The translations under genes were made by a program, and so were the position numbers. Positions 1-7,218 of a stretch of 64,000 bases of DNA are shown piece by piece. Origin of the DNA: a bacterium (lineage in GTDB: Bacteria > Bdellovibrionota > Bdellovibrionia > Bdellovibrionales > Bdellovibrionaceae); NCBI GenBank assembly GCA_019752925.1, contig JAIELP010000002.1:1-64000 (forward strand), given 5' to 3'. The notes beneath the pieces were generated by a model. That model made no database searches and was not told the DNA's origin. It saw only the letters and a list, made by a program, of their open reading frames with translations. Within the stretch, counting starts at the first letter, position 1. Every line of letters begins with the position of its first letter.

Positions 1-617
1 TCCGTAGCATATTAAATGCAAATAGATTTGAAACTATTTACCCACTTTTAGTTTTTGTTTTTAACAGTGGTTTAAGAGTTGGAGAGATAGCTGGCCTTTG
101 TTGGGATTGTATCAATTTTGATAATAGACAAATTTTAGTCAAAAGAAATATGACTCGAAAGAAAACCTTAAAAGAATATAATAAAACAAAAAGTATTCGT
201 TATGTTCCGATGAACGATCAAGTCTATGATGTGCTTAGGTTTCTTTGGACAAAACAAACTTCGCAAAAATTAGTTTTTGCTAAGCCTAATGGAGAGCCGA
301 TTGACCCAGATCACTATTCTAACCGACAGTTTAAGACAGCACTAAAACTTGCAGATATTGAGCCCGTCAATTTTCATAAGACACGTCATACATACGCATC
401 ACAGTTTATGATGAATGGTGGAAACATTTATGACTTACAGAAAATTCTTGGTCACAAAGATATTAAAACAACAATGAAGTATGCTCATTTAAGTCCTGAC
501 CACTTATTAGAGGCATCGAAAATTGTGAATTTTAAATCTGATATTGAACCTGAATTAAATGTACAAAGTGAAAAAAGCTACCAAACGGCTACCGAAGGAC
601 TAAGGCTTGTAAAATGA
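1..617 (+). CDS. Tyrosine recombinase/integrase, C-terminal part (5' end outside window)
   Basis: The reading frame is open from the left edge of the window (frame starting at base 3), so the ATG at 150 is internal and the gene begins upstream. The translation carries the tyrosine recombinase catalytic set: the first arginine in SGLRVGEIAGL (codon near 75), H-x-x-R in FHKTRHTYAS (His codon near 375), the GH of LGHKDIKTTMKYAH, and the nucleophile Tyr (codon near 480). The family cuts and rejoins DNA at short att sites and usually serves phages or integrative elements. It reads towards tRNA-Ser and stops 50 bases from the tRNA 3' end, which fits an element integrated at that tRNA. The gene looks more AT-rich than its neighbours. 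A XerC/D-type housekeeping recombinase is less likely given this position and the tail after the Tyr. Confidence 0.9.
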   Translation, partial: RSILNANRFETIYPLLVFVFNSGLRVGEIAGLCWDCINFDNRQILVKRNMTRKKTLKEYNKTKSIRYVPMNDQVYDVLRFLWTKQTSQKLVFAKPNGEPIDPDHYSNRQFKTALKLADIEPVNFHKTRHTYASQFMMNGGNIYDLQKILGHKDIKTTMKYAHLSPDHLLEASKIVNFKSDIEPELNVQSEKSYQTATEGLRLVK

Positions 618-666
618 ATTTAAATTATTTTGTGATTTCAGTATCTTAGGTTGAGCGAAACCTAAA

Positions 667-756
667 TGGCGGAAAGTGAGGGATTCGAACCCTCGAGCCC
701 CGCGAAGGGCTGCCAGTTTTCAAGACTGGTGTATTCAACCGCTCTACCAACTTTCC
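667..756 (-). tRNA. tRNA-Ser (anticodon UGA), CCA encoded
   Basis: On the minus strand a 7-bp acceptor stem forms (GGAAAGT at 756-750 with ACTTTCC at 677-671), with discriminator G and genomically encoded CCA (669-667). The anticodon arm CAGTCTTGAAAACTGG displays TGA, and a long variable arm (CCCTTCGCGGGG region) is typical of class II tRNA-Ser. The T-arm has GGTTCGAATCC. It decodes UCA and, by wobble, UCN codons. Its 3' end faces the integrase gene, and seryl-tRNA synthetase lies about 0.8 kb away. Confidence 0.96.
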
Positions 757-763
757 GTTGTCT

Positions 764-792
764 GTTTTATTGGATTTGACTCTGTGATTCAA
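764..792 (-). promoter_or_regulatory. Putative sigma-70 promoter of tRNA-Ser
   Basis: On the minus strand, TTGAAT (792-787) and TAAAAC (769-764) are separated by 17 bases. The predicted start falls a few bases before the mature tRNA 5' end at 756. This was read by eye and not confirmed. Confidence 0.45.
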
Positions 793-856
793 TGAGTTTT
801 TGCTCGCCGCACCGCGCTTTATGGACCATAATCTGTAATTGAATCAAGAGGTTAAT

Positions 857-1522
857 ATGAGTGCACTTCAATTTTTTGAATCAACAATCAAGTTTTCCGG
901 CGGCAATCATATGCCCCTCAGATCTACTCTAGTAAGGCTTACTAACGGACATTCTATTCTAATTTCGCCGGTTAAATTCGATGAAAATCAGCTACAAGAG
1001 CTTCAAAAGAGCCCACCCACACATATAGTGGCTCCTAATAATTTCCATCATCTGTATATTTCAGCTGCTTCAGAGGTTTTTCCAAATGCAAAGCTCTTGG
1101 CAGCCCCGGGTTTGCAACAAAAAAGAGCAGATGTTAAGTGGACTTCAACATTGGATGAAGCCACTTGGCCTCATCAGGATGAGCTGCAAATGATCTTTGT
1201 GGGAGGAGCCCCCAAATACAACGAATGTGTGTTTTATCATAAGGCTACACGCACTTTGATTACCACAGACTTATTTTTTAATTTCAAAAACTTATCCAAC
1301 AGTTTCGGAAACCTAATTTTCAAAATTATGGGAAGTTTTAATAAGCCCGCAGTAAGTCGTTTATTAAAACTATTAACTAAAGACAAAGTTCAATTTCAAA
1401 AAGATCTCAGACGTATTTTAGATTTAGATTTTGACCGCTTAGTGATGGCTCACGGAGAAATTATAGAAAGCGGCGGAAAAGAAATATTTATTAACGCCCT
1501 AAAAGAAAGAGGGCTTTTTTAA
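857..1522 (+). CDS. DUF4336-family protein (metallo-beta-lactamase-like fold)
   Basis: The protein is about 221 aa and resembles the DUF4336 family, distant relatives of metallo-beta-lactamase hydrolases. Matching stretches are PTHIVAPNNFHHLYI, the FPNAKLLAAPGL region, the TTDLFFN segment and a late MAHGEII. The canonical HxHxDH zinc motif is not visible, so hydrolase activity is uncertain. An in-frame TTG at 839 could extend the protein by six residues, but the ATG at 857 has AGAGG five bases upstream and is preferred. It is a single gene, closed by a terminator hairpin overlapping its stop codon and convergent with serS. Confidence 0.7.
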   Translation: MSALQFFESTIKFSGGNHMPLRSTLVRLTNGHSILISPVKFDENQLQELQKSPPTHIVAPNNFHHLYISAASEVFPNAKLLAAPGLQQKRADVKWTSTLDEATWPHQDELQMIFVGGAPKYNECVFYHKATRTLITTDLFFNFKNLSNSFGNLIFKIMGSFNKPAVSRLLKLLTKDKVQFQKDLRRILDLDFDRLVMAHGEIIESGGKEIFINALKERGLF

Positions 1523-1530
1523 GCCCTCTT
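1507..1530. terminator. Bidirectional terminator between DUF4336 gene and serS
   Basis: A perfect 10-bp stem (AAGAGGGCTT at 1507-1516, AAGCCCTCTT at 1521-1530) encloses a T4 loop and overlaps the stop codon of the plus-strand gene. Both flanks are A/T rich, so it may serve both convergent genes. Confidence 0.65.
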
Positions 1531-1536
1531 AATAAA

Positions 1537-2817
1537 TTACTTAATTTCTGTTTTTCCACCCATATAGTTTTGTAAAACTTTAGGAATGGCAACGCTTCCG
1601 TCTTCGCGTTGATAGTTTTCTAAAATAGCTACCAATGTACGACCAACTGCTAAGCCACTGCCGTTAAGCGTGTGTACAAACTGAGGCTTGCCACCGTCTT
1701 TAGGCTTAAAGCGAATGTTTGCACGACGAGCTTGAAAGTCTTCAAAGTTAGAGCAAGAGCTGATTTCACGGTAAGTGTTTTGCCCTGGTAACCAAACTTC
1801 TAAATCGTAAGTTTTTGCAGATCCAAAACCCATGTCGCCCGTACATAAAAGCATTTTTCTATAAGGCAATCCCAATAAAGTTAAAATCTTTTCTGCATGA
1901 GAAGTTAATTGCTCATGCACTTCCTGAGATTGGCTCGGGTGACAGAAAGTCATGAGCTCTACTTTATTAAACTGATGCTGACGGATTAAACCCTTAGTGT
2001 CTTTACCATAGCTTCCCGCTTCAGATCTAAAGCAAGGAGAGTAGGCACAAAAAGATTTAGGTAAGTCAGTTTCTAAAAGAGTTTCACCGTTATAATAATT
2101 TGTAACCGGAACTTCGGCTGTTGGAATCAGATAATAATTTGTTCCCGCTAAGTTAAAAACATCTTCTTTAAATTTTGGAAACTGTCCGGTACCTAGCAAG
2201 CTGTTATCATTTACGATAAAAGGTGGAATCATTTCTGTATAGCCGTGTTCGTTGGCGTGAACATCCATCATTAATTGAATCAGGCTTCGCTCCATTTGAG
2301 CCGCCGCACCTTTTAAAAATGAAAATCGCGCTCCGGTCGTTTTACCGGCGCGGTCAAAATCGATAATTCCCAGTTTTTCGCCGATTTCAAAATGCTCTTT
2401 GGCTTTAAAAGAAAATTTAGTGGGCTCACCAACTGTGCTTACAACTTTATTTTCTTTTTCAGAGCTGCCCACGGGCACGCTGCTATGAGGTTTGTTGGGA
2501 ATAACCAATAGTAGCCCATGAAGATCGGCCTCTACTGTGGCCGCATTTTCTTCAGACATTTTAAATCTTTGTTTTAATTGATCTACTTCAGCCATTAATG
2601 CAGATGCATCTTGGCCTTCTCTTTTTAGCTTGCCGATTTCAGCGCTTAATTTATTAAGTTGGGCTTTTTCAGTTTCAGCCTTAGTTAAATCAATTTTTCT
2701 TTGCTGAGATAATTCAACAGCACGATTAAAAACATCGGCGTTGGCGCCTCTGTTGGCTAAGGCTTTTTTATATTCCTCGACTGCTTCAGGTTTTTCTAAA
2801 AGTTTTAAATCAATCAC
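1537..2817 (-). CDS. serS: Seryl-tRNA synthetase
   Basis: This class II aminoacyl-tRNA synthetase charges tRNA-Ser (and tRNA-Sec where present) with serine. The 426-aa length is normal. Residues 1-105 form the alternating charged helices of the tRNA-binding coiled-coil arm. The catalytic core follows with TAEV (233-236), motif 2 FRSEAGSYG (263-271) and motif 3 [16 protein letters not shown] (about 385-400). The start is GTG at 2817, preceded by GGAG six bases upstream. It is convergent with the DUF4336 gene. A 102-aa membrane protein gene lies upstream in the same direction, 39 bases away, so the two may be cotranscribed. Confidence 0.97.
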   Translation of the reverse strand: MIDLKLLEKPEAVEEYKKALANRGANADVFNRAVELSQQRKIDLTKAETEKAQLNKLSAEIGKLKREGQDASALMAEVDQLKQRFKMSEENAATVEADLHGLLLVIPNKPHSSVPVGSSEKENKVVSTVGEPTKFSFKAKEHFEIGEKLGIIDFDRAGKTTGARFSFLKGAAAQMERSLIQLMMDVHANEHGYTEMIPPFIVNDNSLLGTGQFPKFKEDVFNLAGTNYYLIPTAEVPVTNYYNGETLLETDLPKSFCAYSPCFRSEAGSYGKDTKGLIRQHQFNKVELMTFCHPSQSQEVHEQLTSHAEKILTLLGLPYRKMLLCTGDMGFGSAKTYDLEVWLPGQNTYREISSCSNFEDFQARRANIRFKPKDGGKPQFVHTLNGSGLAVGRTLVAILENYQREDGSVAIPKVLQNYMGGKTEIK

Positions 2818-2856
2818 AAAATTCTCCGGAGTTAAAATTAAATTTATATGTTAAGT

Positions 2857-3165
2857 TTACGGCGCAATCATAATGTACATTCGAAGTGTAATTGCAATTA
2901 GTATGCAAATAACATCGAATATAAAAATCTGAAATATGGACAGCGAGCGTAACAGTCTATAAACAATCATCATGAATAGTGTTGTAAAAAATAAAAGCAT
3001 TAATGTACCGCTTTGGGTAAATTCCTGAATTATTAAAGACAGCACAATGCCAATAAAAAAGCCCGAAGTTAAACGTAGCAATCTTTGTGTAAATGTAATT
3101 GAGGCGGTTTTAGCGCCTTGTTGCATATTGCTTGCTACATTTTTCAGGTTATCTGCAAAACCCAC
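2857..3165 (-). CDS. Small hydrophobic membrane protein, unknown function
   Basis: This is a 102-aa protein I do not recognise. It has a short polar N-terminus (about 1-28) followed by two or three hydrophobic segments (about 31-50, 53-70 and 78-98), so it is probably an integral inner-membrane protein. The start is GTG at 3165 with GGAGG seven bases upstream. It sits between the 989-aa TPR membrane protein (51 bases upstream) and serS (39 bases downstream), all on the minus strand. The order suggests shared transcription but gives no function. Confidence 0.7.
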   Translation of the reverse strand: MGFADNLKNVASNMQQGAKTASITFTQRLLRLTSGFFIGIVLSLIIQEFTQSGTLMLLFFTTLFMMIVYRLLRSLSIFQIFIFDVICILIAITLRMYIMIAP

Positions 3166-3216
3166 GTTTCTGCCTCCACTTAAGCTTTCCGCTTATATAG
3201 CTATCATAAATTTACA

Positions 3217-6186
3217 CTAGTCGTCTAGGCTGCCGCCAAGGCTTTTAACTTTATCAGATATAATACTCATGTCTGCAGCATTAGGCGACAGGGCCACGTA
3301 CTTCTTAAAAGCCAATATGGCCTGAGTTGTATTGCCTTTTTTCTCAAAAATATATCCCTGTTCTCGGTAAATTTCCGGATAACCTGATTCTTTTTGCAGA
3401 GCAATGGCCAACATGTCCTCGGCTATTTCCACAGCATCGCCTTTTCTATAACAAACAGCCGACTTAACATACAGCTCCGCACTAGATGGACGCATTTTTA
3501 TTGCCGCCGAATACTCAGCGGCACATTCTTTAAATTGATCCTTACGATAGTAAATTTCAGCGGCTAAAATAAATGAATCGGCTATATTTGGGTTTCGCGT
3601 TTTTTCATCTTTAACCATTTCCAGTGCTTTAGCGTAGTCATCAAGTTCGAGATAACATTTAGCCATCAAAAAAGAAACTTTTGGAAAATCCGGATTAATT
3701 CTTTTAACTAATTCTAGTTTTGCTAATGCCTGACCGATTTTAGCTTTAACTTCGTTACCCGAAGCCGTTTCAATTAACAATTTAGCATTAGCAAACATCG
3801 GCTCCACATCGCTCGGATCAAGAACAGAGGTTAAATTGTAATATCGCTGTGCTAATTCCGGCTGATTTTGAATACGGTATGTTTCAGCTAAGCCAAAATT
3901 AGCTTTTTTATTTTTTGGTTCAATACTTACTACTTCTTCGTAAGCTTTTGCCGCCTCCGAATATTTTTCATTAGCTTTGTAAAATTCGGCTAAAGCTACG
4001 CGGTATTCGATTGTATATGGATAAGTTCTAATAAGTTGTTTTAAATAAACTTCTCCACGAACTGGCCCATCAGTAGCCGCCATTACTTTTGCCAATGTAA
4101 TTTGCGACTCAGGCCAAGCCGGTTCTAAATCTACTGCGCGACCCGAGTAACGTAATGCCAGATCTCTTGAGTTTTCTTTTTGTGTCTGCGCATTTTTACC
4201 TACTGTGGGGGCATTTAAATAATAATATATGTGTGCTTGGGCTAATAAGGTTAAAAGCTCTACGTCTGCATTATAAATTTTAACTGCTCTTTCGCCGTAC
4301 TGAATGGCACCAACCATATTGTTTTTACGGAACTCAAGCAATGCCTGCGCTTTCGTAATTTCATGGCTCTGCTGAAAGCGTTTAGAGGCGGCCTGCAATG
4401 TACGTGCTGCATTGGCAAAATTATATTTTTGTGATTCATAATCAGCCTTTAAAACATAGGCTTGTAATAAATTCGGATCAGCACCGATACTTTTTTCAAG
4501 CCAAGTTACAGCATCACGGGTTTGATTTATTTTCCACAAACAGCGTGCTGCCTTGAATGCCGCAAGTGCATTTTTAGCATCAAGTTCAAAAGCAGCCTTG
4601 TACTGCGCCTGTGCTACTAAGCAATCTCCGGCATTTTCAAACTGTGCTCCAATTAGCATAATTTCGGTTTGAGCATTTTCAACTTTTTCATCACCACCTA
4701 AAGACAAAACCAACTCTTTGAGAGCTCTGTGGCTCGGGCTTTCGTGATAGCCTTCCTGTGCCACTTCCAAAGCTTTTTTGTTTTCATTTTTTTCCATTAA
4801 AATCTGCGCGTAATTTAAAAGTGCTTCCGTTAAAAAATTTTTAGGTAATTTTTGTTTTATTTCAAATCCATTAGCAAAATATTGAATAGCTTTATCTGGA
4901 TCCTTTGAGCCTTTAACCTCAACGAGACCCAAACCAAAAAGCGCGGCCTTTGATTCTTTGTTGGCTTTATACATTGTCATGTATTCTTCGCGTGCTTCTG
5001 AAAACTTACCTTGTTTATAATACATGCGGGCCAACCCAAAATGTGGAGTTTGCCACTGTGGCCACAACTTAGATGCGCTTTCGTAGTAAGCCGCAGAGTT
5101 AATAAAATTATTTTCAGCCTCTAAAATTTCAGCTTTGATTAAATATAAAAAGGGCACCAGACTAAATTTTTCATCCACTTGATTGTCCAAAGCTTTTTCA
5201 AGCAAACTTCGCGCTTCTTTGCTTTGCCCTTTGGTTAACAGAAATACCGTTTGGCAAGTATCTGAGTAGTTTGAAATTGGATTCACTGTACGGGCCATCT
5301 GAGTAACTGTTAAAATACTCTTTAAGTCGTTTTGGCTTTGTTTTGTGTAAGGCCATATTTGTTGATACGCAATACAAAGTAAACCCATAGATTCAAGATC
5401 TTTCGGAGCTCCTTCTACCGCCTGAACCATATCTTTTTGAGCTGAAAGAACTTTTTCTAACAAACCCGTCTGAAAGGCTTTAATGGCATTACGTTTCAAT
5501 TCTTTTAATTCCTGAGCCGAAATAGCTTCCGCATTTTTTTGAGGTGTTATTAATACCCAGCCAGCACGCCCATCCTGATCTTGCGGATATAAAACATAAA
5601 TTGCGAGACTCAATAATAAAATTGCAAGCAATATAAACGGCAAAAGCTTACGAATTTCTTTTTGCTGTAATTTTTTGATATCAGTTAGTTGAATTTCTAA
5701 ATTTTTATCACGGTCTTCAATAATATTATTCGGAGGCGGATCGCTTATTAATCCGGGCTGATACACAACCGGAGTGGCGCTTGTCGTTTTAGCCAAACTC
5801 ATATTTTTTTGAGCTTTTTGTCTTACTTCTTCAGCTTTTCTTTCTTGATCTAATAACTCTTTTAGGTCGTCAGGTGTTTGTAGCTTAGGAATCGGAATGT
5901 CTTCTTGCTTAGCCGGTTCAGGAACACGAATTACAGTTTCCGCCTCCATTTTTTGAGTACGCTTATTATCAACTTCAACTGGATTTTCAAGTGACTCCAA
6001 AAGAGCATCATAAAACTCAGGTTGCTTAGTTAAAAGCTTCCACTCACCTTCTGGATAAGCGCAAATCTCTTCACTCCCAGAAAAGGCTCCATTCACTATC
6101 ATTTTATTAATCGCATCGGTAGAGTACGGCCCCTTTACCTGATCTGATTGTAATCTAACGACCCATTGTCCGGAGTTATCGCTCAT
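3217..6186 (-). CDS. Large membrane-anchored TPR protein with N-terminal GYF-like domain
   Basis: This is a 989-aa protein. Residues 5-65 resemble a GYF_2-type domain (WVVRLQSDQVKGPYSTDAI then EWKLLTKQPEF). A charged linker with a coiled-coil-like stretch (105-130) follows. One membrane segment lies at about 181-200 (LLPFILLAILLLSLAIYVLY). Residues 230-985 form a long array of TPR-type helical repeats, for example FGLARMYYKQGKFSEAREEY. The topology is probably a cytoplasmic GYF domain and a periplasmic TPR solenoid. TPR arrays scaffold protein complexes; a partner cannot be deduced. The start is ATG at 6186 with GAGGG ten bases upstream. Fusion of a proline-binding-type GYF module to a TPR array across a membrane helix is unusual. 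Confidence 0.85.
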   Translation of the reverse strand: MSDNSGQWVVRLQSDQVKGPYSTDAINKMIVNGAFSGSEEICAYPEGEWKLLTKQPEFYDALLESLENPVEVDNKRTQKMEAETVIRVPEPAKQEDIPIPKLQTPDDLKELLDQERKAEEVRQKAQKNMSLAKTTSATPVVYQPGLISDPPPNNIIEDRDKNLEIQLTDIKKLQQKEIRKLLPFILLAILLLSLAIYVLYPQDQDGRAGWVLITPQKNAEAISAQELKELKRNAIKAFQTGLLEKVLSAQKDMVQAVEGAPKDLESMGLLCIAYQQIWPYTKQSQNDLKSILTVTQMARTVNPISNYSDTCQTVFLLTKGQSKEARSLLEKALDNQVDEKFSLVPFLYLIKAEILEAENNFINSAAYYESASKLWPQWQTPHFGLARMYYKQGKFSEAREEYMTMYKANKESKAALFGLGLVEVKGSKDPDKAIQYFANGFEIKQKLPKNFLTEALLNYAQILMEKNENKKALEVAQEGYHESPSHRALKELVLSLGGDEKVENAQTEIMLIGAQFENAGDCLVAQAQYKAAFELDAKNALAAFKAARCLWKINQTRDAVTWLEKSIGADPNLLQAYVLKADYESQKYNFANAARTLQAASKRFQQSHEITKAQALLEFRKNNMVGAIQYGERAVKIYNADVELLTLLAQAHIYYYLNAPTVGKNAQTQKENSRDLALRYSGRAVDLEPAWPESQITLAKVMAATDGPVRGEVYLKQLIRTYPYTIEYRVALAEFYKANEKYSEAAKAYEEVVSIEPKNKKANFGLAETYRIQNQPELAQRYYNLTSVLDPSDVEPMFANAKLLIETASGNEVKAKIGQALAKLELVKRINPDFPKVSFLMAKCYLELDDYAKALEMVKDEKTRNPNIADSFILAAEIYYRKDQFKECAAEYSAAIKMRPSSAELYVKSAVCYRKGDAVEIAEDMLAIALQKESGYPEIYREQGYIFEKKGNTTQAILAFKKYVALSPNAADMSIISDKVKSLGGSLDD

Positions 6187-6209
6187 GTCTGTAATGCCCT
6201 CAAATTTTT

Positions 6210-6215
6210 ATTATA
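6210..6215 (-). promoter_or_regulatory. -10 element of the TPR-protein gene
   Basis: TATAAT on the minus strand (6215-6210) would place the start near 6203, giving a leader of about 17 bases that contains the GAGGG ribosome site. No good -35 is visible. The -10 lies inside the loop of an inverted repeat (CCCTCAAAT at 6197-6205 and ATTTGAGGG at 6227-6235), which may be an operator. Confidence 0.4.
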
Positions 6216-6255
6216 ATTAAGACTTGATTTGAGGGGCAGCATTTGAATGCTTAAA

Positions 6256-6339
6256 GTTCCAACTCATGACCAAAGTCCACGCTTGGAACCAGATCTGGTT
6301 CCAACTTGGAACCCAAAACCCGACCTAAGAGCTTGGAAA
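6256..6339 (+). promoter_or_regulatory. Cluster of five TTGGAAC boxes: candidate enhancer (UAS) for the sigma-54 promoter
   Basis: The centrepiece is a perfect 22-bp palindrome at 6283-6304 (half-site TTGGAACCAGA followed by its mirror). Further copies are GTTCCAA at 6256-6262, TTGGAAC at 6306-6312 and TTGGAAA at 6333-6339. The palindrome centre is about 104 bp upstream of the predicted sigma-54 start, the usual place for a bacterial enhancer-binding protein. The activator is not identified. Confidence 0.6.
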
Positions 6340-6370
6340 CACTCTATTTTTTCCAATATTCCTGAATTTG

Positions 6371-6388
6371 TTGGCACATAGGTTGCTA
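6371..6388 (+). promoter_or_regulatory. Sigma-54 (RpoN) promoter, full consensus
   Basis: The sequence TTGGCACATAGGTTGCTA matches the RpoN consensus TGGCAC-N5-TTGCW exactly. GG lies at 6373-6374 and GC at 6385-6386 with the required 10 bases between them. The predicted start is about base 6398. Confidence 0.75.
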
Positions 6389-6399
6389 TAAAGGATTTC

Positions 6400-6531
6400 A
6401 TGATTAGATGGTTGATTGCCACATACATAGTTCTAGTTCTTGTTTTATCAGCAAAAGCTGGGGCTTCAAAAGCGGAACAAAAATCTAATCTTGTATTTAA
6501 TAAGTTTAATTATTCGTCTGAGGCCCTTTAG
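6400..6531 (+). CDS. 43-aa exported peptide, unknown function
   Basis: A short ORF begins with ATG at 6400. AAGGA lies four bases upstream of it. The product opens with a signal-peptide-like run (MIRWLIATYIVLVLVLSAKA), followed by a polar mature part of about 22 residues. The predicted sigma-54 start (about 6398) would leave out the AAGGA site. The message would then be leaderless, or an additional promoter must exist, or the ORF is accidental. I do not recognise the peptide. Confidence 0.45.
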   Translation: MIRWLIATYIVLVLVLSAKAGASKAEQKSNLVFNKFNYSSEAL

Positions 6532-6640
6532 TTTTTGAAAGTTCAGGAACCCCTCCCAGAGTTCACATGCATCTGGGTCTTAACGAATAATAATTAGTTC
6601 ATATACGGAAAACCTTGTTAGAAATAACAAAAAGTTTTAG

Positions 6641-6684
6641 AGCCTCAACCTTGGCCCCTCCTTGGTTGGGGCTTAAGTTTTTTT
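6641..6684 (+). terminator. Rho-independent terminator of the sigma-54 transcript
   Basis: The stem AGCCTCAACC (6641-6650) pairs with GGTTGGGGCT (6664-6673) with one G-U pair, and a T7 tract follows at 6678-6684. The right arm can alternatively pair with downstream sequence (GGGGCTTAA at 6668-6676 with TTAAGCCCC at 6683-6691). The two hairpins are mutually exclusive. Confidence 0.65.
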
Positions 6685-6789
6685 AAGCCCCCCGTTCAAA
6701 TAAATAATAATAAAATTCTGATCCGTATTTTAATTCGCATCTCAAAGCGAGACACTTTTCAGTTATTTAAACAAAGCGCGACTATTGGC

Positions 6790-6817
6790 TAAAGAAATAT
6801 GTTTAAGTTTACGATAA
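6790..6817 (+). promoter_or_regulatory. Possible FliA (sigma-28)-like promoter of the Cys-rich secreted protein
   Basis: TAAA (6790-6793) and TACGATAA (6810-6817) resemble the sigma-28 pattern TAAA-N15-GCCGATAA, but with a 16-base spacer and two mismatches in the -10. Confidence 0.3.
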
Positions 6818-6841
6818 GGATTCTGTACATAGGAGAATCCC

Positions 6842-7216
6842 ATGAATTTATTTACAATAATCATATCATTGCTTTTGGCTACAACACCAGTTACAGCGGG
6901 AGAAATATCTTACGAAAGCAGTCGCTGCCAACACATGGAAAATATGTCTTCTAAAGATAAAGCCTTGGATGTTGTTTTTAGAAAGTTTCGAAGAATTCAG
7001 TCTGAATGTTGTGACAACTCAGTGGCTAAGGCTTGCGAATCTGGTGGTGCCTATATTGCTTGTAAAGCGCTTGCCAATGGTGGTTTTAAAGGAGCGACAT
7101 GCCCTTCTGCATGTAAAGCTTGGGCAGAAGACTGTGCTGGTTTTGTAACTTTATCAAATCGCGAAGTAAAAGATAAGCTCGAAGAAGCACACGGAATTTT
7201 AAACGAAGGTGATTAG
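6842..7216 (+). CDS. Small secreted cysteine-rich protein, unknown function
   Basis: This is a 124-aa protein with a signal peptide (about residues 1-19, ending VTA before GEISYE). The mature part carries eight cysteines (RCQ, ECC, KACES, IACKA, ATCPSAC, EDC), so several disulfides in the periplasm or outside the cell are likely. No family is recognised. The ATG is preceded by AGGAGA five bases upstream. It is a single gene, convergent with murA, with stop codons two bases apart. Confidence 0.75.
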   Translation: MNLFTIIISLLLATTPVTAGEISYESSRCQHMENMSSKDKALDVVFRKFRRIQSECCDNSVAKACESGGAYIACKALANGGFKGATCPSACKAWAEDCAGFVTLSNREVKDKLEEAHGILNEGD

Positions 7217-7218
7217 TT

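Larger units (their letters stand above)
6398..6684 (+). ncRNA. Candidate sigma-54-dependent small RNA (possibly dual function)
   Basis: A transcript from the sigma-54 start (about 6398) to the terminator (6641-6684) would be about 290 nt. Its first 134 bases contain a 43-codon ORF. The remainder folds into hairpins: CCCAGA/TCTGGG (6555-6560 with 6572-6577), a TTGTTA-GAAA-TAACAA tetraloop stem (6615-6630), and the terminator stem. Two C-rich stretches complementary to a Shine-Dalgarno GGAGG appear, CCCCTCCC near 6550-6557 and CCCCTCC in the terminator loop near 6655-6661. Such single-stranded C-rich motifs are common in trans-acting small RNAs. This is an inference from sequence only; I match it to no known RNA family. 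Confidence 0.4.

Noticed and set aside
646..665. Hairpin TTAGGTT/AACCTAA as terminator of integrase or tRNA
   Set aside because: The stem is only 7 bp, mostly A/T, and no T tract follows on either strand. It could equally be part of an attachment site.
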